Shown piece after piece: positions 1 through 8,278 of a DNA stretch of 40,344 nucleotides. Under the pieces are notes generated by a model. The model saw only the letters and a list, made by a program, of their open reading frames with translations, did not search any database and was not told the DNA's origin. Source of the stretch: an uncultured Collinsella sp. (GTDB lineage Bacteria > Actinomycetota > Coriobacteriia > Coriobacteriales > Coriobacteriaceae); the NCBI GenBank assembly GCA_900550205.1, contig URRJ01000002.1, positions 1 through 40,344 on the forward strand, in the 5' to 3' direction. Both the position numbers and the translations under genes were made by a program. Position 1 is the first letter of the stretch. Every line of letters begins with the position of its first letter.

Positions 1-462
1 GGGAATCCGGTACTCCATATTTTGTTCACAAATAAATCTAGGGGCCCTGGAATCCGCCAGGGTCTAATCGACGATCATAAATCCCAGACAGACCGTATGA
101 CCTCGGTGTTCTTGCTGTCTGATGTAGACGTATCGCTTATATACCCAAACCAGAAATGAATAACGCCTAGGAGAGATGGATTGCGGCGAATCCCCCTTAT
201 AGGACCATTGCACAAAAGGGCCCCACCAGACAGCGATGGAGCCCCATAGGGATGGAATCTCACGCCGAAAAGAGAAACGCGAGAAGGGTTGTTATGTGAT
301 CTGAATTGACAGATTTTTATCTAGGAAAAACGCACTAGCCGCAGGAGCGTTCCTAATAGGCGGACTGTGAACTACAAGTCCTGAGATAGGCCTCGAAAAG
401 CAACAGCTCTCTCCATAAGCTATTCCAGCGGCAGAATAAAGAGATCGACTATCCAGAGCCAT
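1..462. other. Stretch without a recognisable gene
   Basis: I recognise no protein or RNA gene here. The bases are visibly more AT-rich and irregular than the flanking coding DNA. Small inverted repeats are present: CCCTGG/CCAGGG near 45-63, CAGACAG/CTGTCTG near 92-121, a TAGGAA..GCGTTCCTA pair near 322-355, and a weak stem ATCTG/CAGAT at 299-314 followed by four T. Two minus-strand open frames (75-263 and 292-711) have no family resemblance, and the second runs into coaE. The stretch could hold the 3' end of a gene lying left of the window, a structured RNA, or decayed sequence. I cannot choose between these. Confidence 0.4.
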
Positions 463-529
463 AGCTCGATATATAACGCAAAAAGGGGGAGGCCGCCAGG
501 CCTCCCCCTTTTTGCGTTTATATCGAGCT
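463..529. terminator. Long symmetric inverted repeat, likely bidirectional terminator
   Basis: The arms are about 31 bases each, around a 3-base centre. The left arm runs AGCTCGATAT...GGCC and the right arm is its near-perfect reverse complement, differing by about one base in the AT-rich outer part. The inner part is a GC-rich stem (GGGGGAGGCC/GGCCTCCCCC) flanked by A5 on the left and T5 on the right, so it reads as an intrinsic terminator in both directions. It separates the gene-poor left end from coaE. Its length exceeds that of a normal terminator. Confidence 0.75.
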
Positions 530-580
530 GTGCCTTGTGAACGGGCTCTTCCTTTGGCTCTCTTACTGTTTGGCTGTTTT

Positions 581-611
581 TTGAACCGTCGCTTTGTACT
601 TGCGCGATAAT
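581..611 (+). promoter_or_regulatory. Candidate promoter for coaE
   Basis: TTGAAC (581-586) and GATAAT (606-611) resemble sigma-70-type -35 and -10 boxes with a longish 19-base spacer. This would start transcription about 20 bases before the coaE ATG, just after the 463-529 terminator. The spacing is not ideal, so the call is tentative. Confidence 0.35.
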
Positions 612-639
612 AACTCGCATTGACGCTAGGGAGGGCTTG

Positions 640-1281
640 ATGTTTACCGTTTTTGTTTTGGGCAATATTGCTTCGGGTAAATCGACTGCCTGCCGCTATC
701 TGGAATCTCATGGAGCCCTGCTTATCGATTTAGACGTTCTTGCCAAATCGCTGTACGTGCCGGGGTCGGATATCGTCAATGCTCTTGCCGAAGAGTTTGG
801 CTGGGATATTTTGGACGAGGAGGGCGGCGTTCGACGTAACATCCTCGCTTCTCGAGCTTTTGTCTCTCCCGATACGGTTGCAAGGCTCAATAGCATTGTG
901 CACCCCGTTCTCATAGAGCAGCTTTCGCTGAGGATTCTCGATCCTGTCTGCTGTACGGTTTCGACTCCTCGCTATCCCTTTGCGGCGGTCGAAGTATCTG
1001 CTCCAGCTGGCTTTGAGGACGCCTTTGGCCTTGCGGATGAAATTATGGTTGTTAGCGCTCCTTTGGAGGTCCGTCGCGAACGCGCTATTCACCGTGGTAT
1101 GGAGGCATCCGATTTTGATGCTCGCTGTGCTTGCCAGCCCGATGAGTCTTCGCTTTGCAGTCTAGCCACTACCGTGATTGATAACGCAGCGGGCGATAGC
1201 TCGCTCTTTGTACAACTGGACGCATGGCTTGCCCGCCATGGCCTTATGGACGCTACGGATAAGGGGGCGACAGATGCCTAA
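640..1281 (+). CDS. coaE: Dephospho-CoA kinase
   Basis: Phosphorylates the 3'-hydroxyl of dephospho-CoA, the last step of coenzyme A synthesis, in the cytosol. The N-terminus carries the P-loop GNIASGKST. It is followed by DLDVLAKSLY, the family's segment after the P-loop, and by the typical LNSIVHPVL helix. At 213 residues the length is normal for CoaE. The ATG at 640 is preferred over the TTG at 637 because GGGAGG (629-634) sits 5 bases upstream. The gene overlaps the next one by 8 bases (ATG at 1274, stop at 1279-1281), suggesting translational coupling. The C-terminal third is more divergent than the N-terminus but keeps the RRERAIHRG-type lid arginines. Confidence 0.9.
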   Translation: MFTVFVLGNIASGKSTACRYLESHGALLIDLDVLAKSLYVPGSDIVNALAEEFGWDILDEEGGVRRNILASRAFVSPDTVARLNSIVHPVLIEQLSLRILDPVCCTVSTPRYPFAAVEVSAPAGFEDAFGLADEIMVVSAPLEVRRERAIHRGMEASDFDARCACQPDESSLCSLATTVIDNAAGDSSLFVQLDAWLARHGLMDATDKGATDA

Positions 1282-1855
1282 GACGCGTTTCTTTACGTGG
1301 TTTCGCCTCGTGCCGCTGGCTGTCGTTTTCGTCTTTGGCCTTATCTCGCTCGTTTACTCGTGTGCTCCCGCCGCTTTCTTTAAACCGCTCTATCCGATTG
1401 ACTATGAGGCGTATGTAAAGCAGTCCAGTATTTCGCATAATCTCGATCCGTATCTGGTGTGTGCCGTCATCAAGTCGGAATCAAACTGGGATCCCGAGGC
1501 GGAATCCAACCAGGGCGCCCAAGGTCTCATGCAGCTTATGCCCGAAACCGCTGAGGATATGATCGCCAAGGGCCTTGTCGACGGGGACGAGTATTCTGCC
1601 GATAACCTGAATGACCCCGCTTCGAATATCGAATTTGGGTGCGCGTACCTCTCGTATCTGCTGACATATTTCAATGGCTCGACGGATAGCGCTATTGCTG
1701 CCTACAATGCCGGAATGGGCAATGTCGATGGGTGGGCGCAGCAAAACACATCGCTCCATAACGCGATTACCTTCCCCGAGACGCAAGCCTATTTGATTCG
1801 TGTCAATAATGCCTGGGTCCGCTATAAGACCCTCTATCCCGACCGGTTCGTATAG
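1274..1855 (+). CDS. Membrane-anchored lytic transglycosylase (SLT domain)
   Basis: Predicted to cleave the glycan strands of peptidoglycan non-hydrolytically at the outer face of the membrane. The protein has 193 residues. A basic start (MPKTR) leads into one hydrophobic segment at about residues 11-29, acting as signal anchor or uncleaved signal. The Slt/Goose-lysozyme fold then spans about 50-175. The motif KSESNWDPEA places the catalytic glutamate at E69, followed by GAQGLMQLMP, the family signature, and AAYNAGMGNV. The start at 1274 has AAGGGGG a few bases upstream and overlaps the end of coaE. Frames starting further upstream lie inside coaE and lack a ribosome site. The coaE-SLT-uvrB order suggests co-transcription. 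Confidence 0.85.
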   Translation: MPKTRFFTWFRLVPLAVVFVFGLISLVYSCAPAAFFKPLYPIDYEAYVKQSSISHNLDPYLVCAVIKSESNWDPEAESNQGAQGLMQLMPETAEDMIAKGLVDGDEYSADNLNDPASNIEFGCAYLSYLLTYFNGSTDSAIAAYNAGMGNVDGWAQQNTSLHNAITFPETQAYLIRVNNAWVRYKTLYPDRFV

Positions 1856-1906
1856 GACTATGCCTGCCGCCTGCGTATACTGCAGATGTATGAGTTAGGA
1901 GTATCC

Positions 1907-4147
1907 ATGGCGGATTTTGAAGTTGAGCGTGTTGGCGGAGAGCTCAAACGCTTTGGCGTTGAGGGCTCTGAGGTGCCGTTTAAGGTCGTGTCTCCCTATG
2001 AGCCTGCAGGTTCCCAGCCGAAGGCCATTGAGTCGCTTGTGCAGGGCGTGAGGGACGGAGACCGCTATCAGGTTTTGCTTGGCGTGACCGGCTCGGGCAA
2101 GACCTTTACCATGGCCAAGACCATTGAGGCCTTGGGTAAGCCAACGCTGGTCATGGCCCCCAACAAAACCCTCGCCGCCCAGCTTGCGAGCGAGCTCAAA
2201 GAATTCTTTCCCAACAACGCCGTGGTCTACTTCGTCTCGTACTACGACTACTATCAGCCCGAGGCATATGTACCGCAGAGTGATACGTATATCGAGAAAG
2301 ACTCCTCGATTAACGAAGAGGTCGAGATGCTGCGCCATCAGGCGACAGCATCGCTGCTCTCTCGACGCGATGTGATCGTCGTCGCATCGGTCTCGTGCAT
2401 CTACGGTATCGGCTCTCCCGAGGACTATGCGGGCTTGGCACCAAACGTCGATAAGAAGGTGCCGCTCGAGCGTGATGACTTTATCCATGCACTCATCGAC
2501 ATTCAATACGACCGCAATGACTATGATTTGGCGCGCGGTACCTTCCGCGTGCGCGGCGATGTCGTCGACGTGTATCCGCCCTATGCCGAGCATCCGTTGC
2601 GCTTTGAGTTCTTTGGTGACGAGGTCGAACTGATTGCCGAGATCGATGAGGTTACCGGTGAGATGTTGCGTGAGTACGAGGCGATTCCCGTGTGGCCGGC
2701 TTCGCACTACGTTACCGAGAAACCTAAGGTCAAGGCGGCCCTGAAATCAATCAGCGATGAATGCGAAAAGCGCGTGGCGGAGCTCAAAGCGACCGACAAG
2801 TTGCTCGAGGCGCAACGTCTGCAGCAGCGGACCGATTATGATCTCGAGATGCTTGAGACGATGGGCTTTTGCAACGGCATCGAGAACTACTCGCGCCATC
2901 TGGATGGACGTAAGCCGGGCGAGCCGCCGTTTACCCTGATCGACTACTTTCCCAAGGACATGCTCTGCATTATCGACGAGAGCCATGTGACGGTGCCGCA
3001 GATTCGCGGCATGCACGAAGGCGACCGATCGCGCAAGGTTACGCTTGTTGAGCATGGTTTTCGCCTGCCCTCGGCGCTCGACAACCGTCCGCTTCGCTTC
3101 GATGAGTTTGAGGCAAGGATTCCGCAATTCATCTACGTCTCGGCCACGCCGGGTGACTATGAGCTGCGCGTAAGCCAAAATGACGTTGAGCAGATCATTC
3201 GTCCGACCGGCCTGCTCGACCCCAAGATCGATGTGCGTCCGGTTCGTGGGCAGATTGACGATCTTGAGGATGAGATTCGCGAGCGCGTTGCCCGCAAGGA
3301 GCGCGTGCTGGTGACCACGCTCACCAAGCGCATGGCCGAGGACCTGACCGACCACCTGCTTGATGCCGGCATTAAGGTCAACTACATGCACTCCGATACG
3401 GCGACGATGGACCGTGTCGAGATTCTGCGAACGTTGCGCGAGGGCAAGATTGATGTTTTGGTTGGCATCAACTTGCTTCGCGAGGGTCTGGATCTTCCCG
3501 AGGTCTCGCTGGTGGCAATTCTCGATGCCGATAAGGAAGGCTTCTTACGTAACCGCCGTTCTCTGATTCAGACGATTGGCCGTGCCGCTCGCAACGCTGA
3601 CGGCGAAGTCATCATGTACGCCGACGTCGTGACCGATTCGATGAAAGAGGCCATCGAGGAGACGCAGCGTCGCCGTGAGATCCAGATGGCCTACAACGAA
3701 GAACACGGCATTGTGCCCAAGACGGTGCGCAAGGCCATTAACGACATTTCGAGCTTTATTGCCGAGGCCGAAAAGACCGTAGGCTCCAAGGGACGCTCGA
3801 AGGGCGACTCTCTGGGTCACGGCGCGTTCTATACACCCGACGAAAACGGCGAGGGCGCCGCGCCGGAGACGGCGGCACCCGAGCAGACGCTTGCCGAGCA
3901 ACTGGAAGGGCTGCCGCATGACGAGCTCGTGCGGATTGTCGAGACCATGGAGGAAGACATGCGTAATGCTTCCGCCGCCATGGACTTTGAGGAGGCGGCA
4001 CGTCTGCGCGATGCCGTCGTTCAGATTCGGGCGATGCTCGAGGGTGCGTCCGAGGACGAAACGATTGAGCGCCTACGTTCGCAGGCCCGTAAGGGTTCTA
4101 CGTTCGCTTCGGGCAGAAAACGCCAGGGCGCGCGATTTAAGAAATAG
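1907..4147 (+). CDS. uvrB: Excinuclease ABC subunit B
   Basis: Damage-verifying helicase-like subunit of nucleotide excision repair. It is loaded by UvrA and recruits UvrC. The 746-residue length is somewhat long for UvrB because of a Gly/Ala-rich linker before the C-terminal domain. Visible elements are Walker A GVTGSGKT (59-66), the beta-hairpin segment YYDYYQPEAYVP that clamps DNA, the Walker B-like IDESH, motif VI QTIGRAARN, and a C-terminal UVR domain (MDFEEAARLRDAV) that contacts UvrC. The start at 1907 has TAGGAG (1896-1901) upstream. An in-frame ATG at 1886 has no ribosome site. No LexA-like box was seen in the short gap upstream, unlike uvrA. Confidence 0.97.
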   Translation: MADFEVERVGGELKRFGVEGSEVPFKVVSPYEPAGSQPKAIESLVQGVRDGDRYQVLLGVTGSGKTFTMAKTIEALGKPTLVMAPNKTLAAQLASELKEFFPNNAVVYFVSYYDYYQPEAYVPQSDTYIEKDSSINEEVEMLRHQATASLLSRRDVIVVASVSCIYGIGSPEDYAGLAPNVDKKVPLERDDFIHALIDIQYDRNDYDLARGTFRVRGDVVDVYPPYAEHPLRFEFFGDEVELIAEIDEVTGEMLREYEAIPVWPASHYVTEKPKVKAALKSISDECEKRVAELKATDKLLEAQRLQQRTDYDLEMLETMGFCNGIENYSRHLDGRKPGEPPFTLIDYFPKDMLCIIDESHVTVPQIRGMHEGDRSRKVTLVEHGFRLPSALDNRPLRFDEFEARIPQFIYVSATPGDYELRVSQNDVEQIIRPTGLLDPKIDVRPVRGQIDDLEDEIRERVARKERVLVTTLTKRMAEDLTDHLLDAGIKVNYMHSDTATMDRVEILRTLREGKIDVLVGINLLREGLDLPEVSLVAILDADKEGFLRNRRSLIQTIGRAARNADGEVIMYADVVTDSMKEAIEETQRRREIQMAYNEEHGIVPKTVRKAINDISSFIAEAEKTVGSKGRSKGDSLGHGAFYTPDENGEGAAPETAAPEQTLAEQLEGLPHDELVRIVETMEEDMRNASAAMDFEEAARLRDAVVQIRAMLEGASEDETIERLRSQARKGSTFASGRKRQGARFKK

Positions 4148-4151
4148 GATA

Positions 4152-4192
4152 CAGGCCCCGAGCTTCTCGTTGAGCTTGGGGCCTGTGTCTTT
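4152..4192. terminator. Terminator between convergent genes
   Basis: CAGGCCCC..AGCT pairs with AGCT..GGGGCCTG (stem 4152-4185), followed by a T-rich stretch ending TCTTT. It lies between the ends of uvrB (plus) and the FAD-dependent dehydrogenase (minus) and may serve both. Confidence 0.75.
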
Positions 4193-4198
4193 AGTGTG

Positions 4199-5839
4199 CT
4201 AGAGGTCTGCAATCAGGGCTTCGGCACACCGGATGCCATCGGTGGCGGCGCTCATGATGCCGCCGGCATATCCTGCTCCCTCGCCGCAAGGGTAGAGGCC
4301 TGGAGTCGTCACAGCGTGACACGCGCGATCTCGGGTGACGGTGACCGGGGAGCTCGAACGCGTCTCCACGCCGGTAAGTACGGCATCGGGGCGGTCGTAG
4401 CCCCGTAGCTTTTTTCCGAGCAGGGGAATTCCCAGGCGAAGCGACTCGACGATATGCTGTGGTAGCGCCTCGTCAATTGCCGTCCAAGTCACACCGAGCG
4501 GATAGGTGGGCTTAACCTTTCCACATGCCGTGCTGGGACGTTTTGTAAGGAAATCGCCGACGAGCTGTGCCGGTGCATTCCAGTTAGAGCCGCCCAGTCG
4601 GTAGGCAGCCTGCTCGCAAGCGCGCTGGAGTTCAACGCCCGCGAGAGGGTCATCGCTGGGAAGGTCTTCGGGCGTGACGTTAACGAGCAAGGCGGCATTT
4701 GCGTTACGGCCGTTGCGGGCATTGAGACTGGCGCCGTTGATGCACAGGTGGCCCGGCTCGGAAGAGGCGGCGACAACCTGCCCGCCGGGGCACATGCAAA
4801 ACGAGAACACGCTGCGCCCGTTGGGAAGATGGGCGACGAGCTTGTAGGGGGCTGCTCCGAGGGCGGGATGTCCCGCCGAAGAGCCATATTGGGCGCGATC
4901 GATATCGCGCTGCGGGTGCTCGATGCGCACACCCATGGCAAAGGTTTTTTGCGCGAGGGCTACGCCGTGGTCCTTGAGGAGCTCAAATACGTCGCGGGCG
5001 GAGTGGCCGCAGGCAAGGATAAGGTGCTTTGTGGCGATTTGCTCAGTCACGGCATGTTGAGACGTCTGGACATCGATGCCCGTGATGGCACCGGACGCGT
5101 CGGCGCGAATGTCAACGAGCTTTGTTCGATAACGGACGACACCACCGAGCCGTTCGATGCGCTGGGAAATATTGGTGACAACTGTGGGAAGGATGTCGGA
5201 GCCAATGTGCGGCTTGGCATCCCACAGAATGTCTCTGGGTGCACCCGCTTCGACGAAGGTGTCCAGGATAAGGCGATGGGCGGGATTTTTAGTTCCCGTA
5301 TTGAGCTTGCCATCCGAGAAAGTCCCCGCGCCGCCCAAGCCAAACTGGATATTGCTCTCGGGGTCGAGGGTGCGCTCCTTCAGGAAAAGGTCGATTGCCT
5401 GCGAGCGGCGAAGCGCCGGGTCGCCCCGTTCGATAAGCAGGGGCTTCAGGCCCGCTTCGGCAAGGGTGAGTGCGGCGAAAAGGCCAGCGCATCCGGCACC
5501 GACGACGACAGGGCGCTCTTTGGGCGCGCCGGAAACGGGGGAGGGGAATGAAGGCTCATTGTCTTCTATCGTGCGCACGCGTGAGCGGTCGCGCGCAGCA
5601 ACGCTGTCGAGCACTGTCTGCTCGATGTCTGGGCTCGTCAGCTCAACACGAAAGCTCAGGATAAAATGAACGTCTCGTTTTTTGCGGGCATCGATGGACT
5701 TGCGGTGGAGCTCGATGGACTTGATCTCGGAGTCTTTGCAACGTAGGACGCGTTTGGCGATTCGCTTGCCAACGATGAGGCAAGCATTTTCATCGCCGGC
5801 TTCATCGAGCGACGCAGTGACTTGAGTGATTTCGATCAT
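4199..5839 (-). CDS. FAD-dependent dehydrogenase, COG2509-like
   Basis: A 546-residue flavoprotein of unknown substrate. An N-terminal region of about 90 residues, including MIEITQVTASLDEAGDE and DVHFILSFRVEL, precedes the dinucleotide-binding motif VVVGAGCAGLFAALTLAEAG. FSDGKLNTGTK and IQFGLGGAGTFSDG match the family signature. The C-terminal GLYPCGEGAGYAGGIMSAATDG is the second FAD-binding segment. No signal peptide or membrane segment is seen, so it should be cytosolic. The ATG at 5839 has AAGGAGA upstream on the minus strand. It follows the HI0933-type flavoprotein gene after 78 bases that contain a hairpin and a TATAAT, so it may have its own promoter. Physiological function is not known. 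Confidence 0.82.
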   Translation of the reverse strand: MIEITQVTASLDEAGDENACLIVGKRIAKRVLRCKDSEIKSIELHRKSIDARKKRDVHFILSFRVELTSPDIEQTVLDSVAARDRSRVRTIEDNEPSFPSPVSGAPKERPVVVGAGCAGLFAALTLAEAGLKPLLIERGDPALRRSQAIDLFLKERTLDPESNIQFGLGGAGTFSDGKLNTGTKNPAHRLILDTFVEAGAPRDILWDAKPHIGSDILPTVVTNISQRIERLGGVVRYRTKLVDIRADASGAITGIDVQTSQHAVTEQIATKHLILACGHSARDVFELLKDHGVALAQKTFAMGVRIEHPQRDIDRAQYGSSAGHPALGAAPYKLVAHLPNGRSVFSFCMCPGGQVVAASSEPGHLCINGASLNARNGRNANAALLVNVTPEDLPSDDPLAGVELQRACEQAAYRLGGSNWNAPAQLVGDFLTKRPSTACGKVKPTYPLGVTWTAIDEALPQHIVESLRLGIPLLGKKLRGYDRPDAVLTGVETRSSSPVTVTRDRACHAVTTPGLYPCGEGAGYAGGIMSAATDGIRCAEALIADL

Positions 5840-5861
5840 CGAGGTCTCCTTAGATGCAAGA

Positions 5862-5908
5862 AAGAGGCCGTCCGGTGTCCCAGGCGGCCCGAATGCGTTT
5901 TGATTATA
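5862..5908 (-). promoter_or_regulatory. Candidate -10 element and leader hairpin before the COG2509-like gene
   Basis: On the minus strand a perfect TATAAT occupies 5908-5903, but no convincing -35 lies at normal spacing. A bulged stem (GGCCGCC/GGACGGCC type, 5889-5866) follows, with a run TCTTTCTT after it. The stem may end the upstream flavoprotein transcript or attenuate this one. Confidence 0.35.
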
Positions 5909-5917
5909 ACTGCGCGG

Positions 5918-7189
5918 CTATAGGTTACTTGCAGCGCGAATGCCAGAAATCCAGGCCCATGCAAGGTTGAAGCCACCGCAGTCGGCGTCGATATCGAGTG
6001 CTTCGCCGCAGACGCAAAGCGGGGCTCCGACTGCGTCGTTCGCGCGAAGGCTGGGTATCGAGATGGTCTCGATGGGTATGCCGCCACGTATGACCTGTGC
6101 CGAGCGCTCATCGGCCGTTCCCTCGACGAGCAGTTTAAAGTGCTTGAGGATGGAAACCAGATGGATGACATCGTTGGAGCCTGGATGGCACTGCTCGAAC
6201 GCCGTACAGACGACGCGGGAGAGTTGAGGAGCGAGCATGCCGTCGAGCCAGCGGGGGTCGTGGGGCGAAAAACGGCCGAGCAGTTCAACGCGTCGGTGGA
6301 GCACATCGAGCAGCTCGTCTTTGGAGAGGTCGGGGAAAACGTCGAGCAGGATCGTGTCGCCGTGCTGGATGCGTCGGGAGAGGTTGAAGGCGGCGACACC
6401 TGAGATGCCGAAGGTCCGGAACAACACCTCGCCGTCTTCGCACCAGAGCTCCTCATGATTGCGGGTGAGCGTCAAGCGGGCACGGACGCGTAGGCCATCC
6501 AAGGTATTGAATGCCGTCTGGTCGCCAACGACTGATGCCGACACAGGACAGAGGACGGGGCGCAGCGGCGTTAGGGGGAGGCTAAATGTCTCGGCGATGC
6601 CGGCAGGGTTGCCGCCCGTAGCGATAATTACGGCCTTTGCCTGCAGCGTCTCGTTCGTGCGCGGGGTATCGGCGAGCGCCCTCCGAAGCGAGCGGAGCTC
6701 CGATTTTCGATCGTCGTGCTTTTTCGCCTTGAGCGCCCGTGCGGGACGGTCTATTTGGAGCGCCCAACCCTCGGGAGCTTTGTGCACCGTGGCAACATTG
6801 GCTCCGCAGATTAAGGTGATGCCCAGATGATCGCAAACGTTGAGAAGCGCGTCGCGCACCGATTCGGCGCGAAGGGAGCGCGGGTACAATCGACCTTCCT
6901 CGGAGGTCGTCATGATGCCCAGCGAGGAGAAGAAGCCCATAAGCTCTTGTTCGGGCCGGGGGCCCATGACGGATTCGACGAAAGCGGGATGGTTGTACCG
7001 CCGAGGATCAATCGATTCGTTTGAGAGATTGCAGCGGCCGTTGCCGGTCGCAAGGAGTTTAAGGCCGCAGGCGACATCGCGCTCAACGATGCAGACGCTT
7101 TTGCCAGCGCGTGCGGCCGTAATGGCGGCGGCGAGACCCGAGGCCCCGCCGCCGATTACCAGGACGTCATAGAAGGCGCTCGCGTTCAC
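5918..7189 (-). CDS. HI0933-family FAD-dependent oxidoreductase (BaiN-like)
   Basis: A 423-residue cytosolic flavoprotein. It has an N-terminal FAD motif VLVIGGGASGLAAAITAARAG, the family hallmark TGNGRCNLSN at about residues 47-56, a central ATGGNPAG, and a C-terminal G-rich GEALDIDADCGGFNLAWAW closing the FAD site. Members are widespread and mostly uncharacterised. BaiN of bile-acid-dehydroxylating clostridia belongs here, but nothing nearby points to bile-acid metabolism. The start is a GTG directly abutting the TAA of the mrp-type gene (TAA then GTG), so translation is probably coupled. Confidence 0.85.
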   Translation of the reverse strand: MNASAFYDVLVIGGGASGLAAAITAARAGKSVCIVERDVACGLKLLATGNGRCNLSNESIDPRRYNHPAFVESVMGPRPEQELMGFFSSLGIMTTSEEGRLYPRSLRAESVRDALLNVCDHLGITLICGANVATVHKAPEGWALQIDRPARALKAKKHDDRKSELRSLRRALADTPRTNETLQAKAVIIATGGNPAGIAETFSLPLTPLRPVLCPVSASVVGDQTAFNTLDGLRVRARLTLTRNHEELWCEDGEVLFRTFGISGVAAFNLSRRIQHGDTILLDVFPDLSKDELLDVLHRRVELLGRFSPHDPRWLDGMLAPQLSRVVCTAFEQCHPGSNDVIHLVSILKHFKLLVEGTADERSAQVIRGGIPIETISIPSLRANDAVGAPLCVCGEALDIDADCGGFNLAWAWISGIRAASNL

Positions 7190-8020
7190 TTAGGCCTCGT
7201 CGGTCTCGTGCGGGGCGATGGCCTCGACGGCAGAGACGGCCTTGGGCAGCATGCCATCGGGCAGCGCGGTCTCGACTTCACCCTTATCGCAGGCCTCGGC
7301 GAGTGACGGATTGATGGGAAGCTGGCCCAAGATGTCGAGGTTGTAGCGCTCGGCGACTTCGGGGAGCTTGCTCTTACCAAAGACCTCGATCTTCTTGCCG
7401 CAGTCGGGGCACTCGATATAGCTCATGTTCTCGACGACGCCCAGAATGGGGACGTTCATCTTCTCGGCCATGTTGACTGCCTTGGCGACGATCATCGAGA
7501 CCAAGTCTTGCGGGCTCGTGACGATGACGATGCCATCGACGGGCAGCGATTGGAAAACGGTGAGCGCGACGTCACCCGTTCCCGGAGGCATATCGACCAG
7601 CAGGTAGTCGATGGGGCCCCACGAGGTCTCGCTCCAGAATTGCCTGATGGCGCCCGCGATAACCGGGCCACGCCAAAGGACGGGATCGGTTTCGTTTTGG
7701 AGCAGCAGGTTGGAGCTCATGACCTTGACCCCGTGCTCTGAGATCTCGGGCAGCATAAGATTGCCGAGAGCATGGACATGACGTCCACTCATACCGAACA
7801 TCTTGGGGATGGAGGGGCCGGTGATGTCGGCATCGAGGATGCCGACTTTGTTGCCGCGGCGGGCAAGCTCGGTGGCGATGGCACCGGTGACGAACGACTT
7901 GCCGACGCCGCCCTTGCCGGATAGCACGGCGATAACGCGCTTGACCTCGGATAGCGTGTTCTCTTCAAATTCCTGCGGTGCGGTTTGTCCGCCGGCCGCC
8001 TGTGCGTGCTCGCAACCCAT
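7190..8020 (-). CDS. mrp: Mrp/NBP35-type P-loop ATPase, iron-sulfur carrier
   Basis: Predicted cytosolic ATPase that carries or delivers Fe-S clusters. The 276-residue protein has the deviant Walker A GKGGVGKS (35-42), LDADITGPS, the switch segment VDMPPGTGD (about 142-150) and ENMSYIECPDCG with the cluster-binding CxxC pair C204/C207. An additional cysteine, C3, lies near the N-terminus (MGCEH), as in NBP35-like proteins, but the four-cysteine eukaryotic motif is absent. The start at 8020 has AAGGAG upstream on the minus strand. Longer frames to 8155 have no ribosome site. It is first in a minus-strand unit with the two flavoproteins, divergent from uvrA. Confidence 0.9.
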   Translation of the reverse strand: MGCEHAQAAGGQTAPQEFEENTLSEVKRVIAVLSGKGGVGKSFVTGAIATELARRGNKVGILDADITGPSIPKMFGMSGRHVHALGNLMLPEISEHGVKVMSSNLLLQNETDPVLWRGPVIAGAIRQFWSETSWGPIDYLLVDMPPGTGDVALTVFQSLPVDGIVIVTSPQDLVSMIVAKAVNMAEKMNVPILGVVENMSYIECPDCGKKIEVFGKSKLPEVAERYNLDILGQLPINPSLAEACDKGEVETALPDGMLPKAVSAVEAIAPHETDEA

Positions 8021-8203
8021 ATCTGACTCCTTTGTATGCGTTGGGGCAAGGCCCCACGATGTGACACGAGCGTCATTGTACCCTCGTTTGCGAGCGGGAG
8101 TCATTTGTGATGTGCGGCGGGCGATCGACGGCATTCGAAAGGATGGGTCAGGCATTGCGACGCGCGCGTCGGATAAAGCAAAAGGTCTGCGAATCTTGTA
8201 TTA

Positions 8204-8217
8204 CGAACATCTGTGCG
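8204..8217 (+). promoter_or_regulatory. LexA-type (SOS) operator candidate upstream of uvrA
   Basis: CGAACATCTGTGCG matches the Gram-positive/actinobacterial LexA consensus CGAAC-N4-GTTCG except at one base (GTGCG). It lies 62 bases before the uvrA ATG in the gap shared with the divergent mrp-type gene. uvrA is a classical SOS gene, which supports the call. The match is by eye only. Confidence 0.5.
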
Positions 8218-8278
8218 CGTTGAGTGCGCTAAACTCATCGGCAGTGTGATTTGAAGTTATAGGAGGCAAGGAGCTTCC

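Noticed and set aside
75..263. A 62-codon minus-strand frame at the left end
   Set aside because: No family resemblance and no convincing ribosome site. It is too short to support without homologues.
292..711. A 139-codon minus-strand frame reaching into coaE
   Set aside because: It crosses the 463-529 terminator and the coaE start, and its N-terminal part is basic, low-complexity shadow sequence.
1886..1906. Upstream ATG of uvrB (7 extra residues)
   Set aside because: It has no ribosome site, while the ATG at 1907 has TAGGAG at proper distance.
5918..7189. Bile-acid-modifying role for the HI0933-family flavoprotein because of its BaiN likeness
   Set aside because: The family is broad and no other bai-type gene is nearby. 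Similarity to the family signature alone does not support it.
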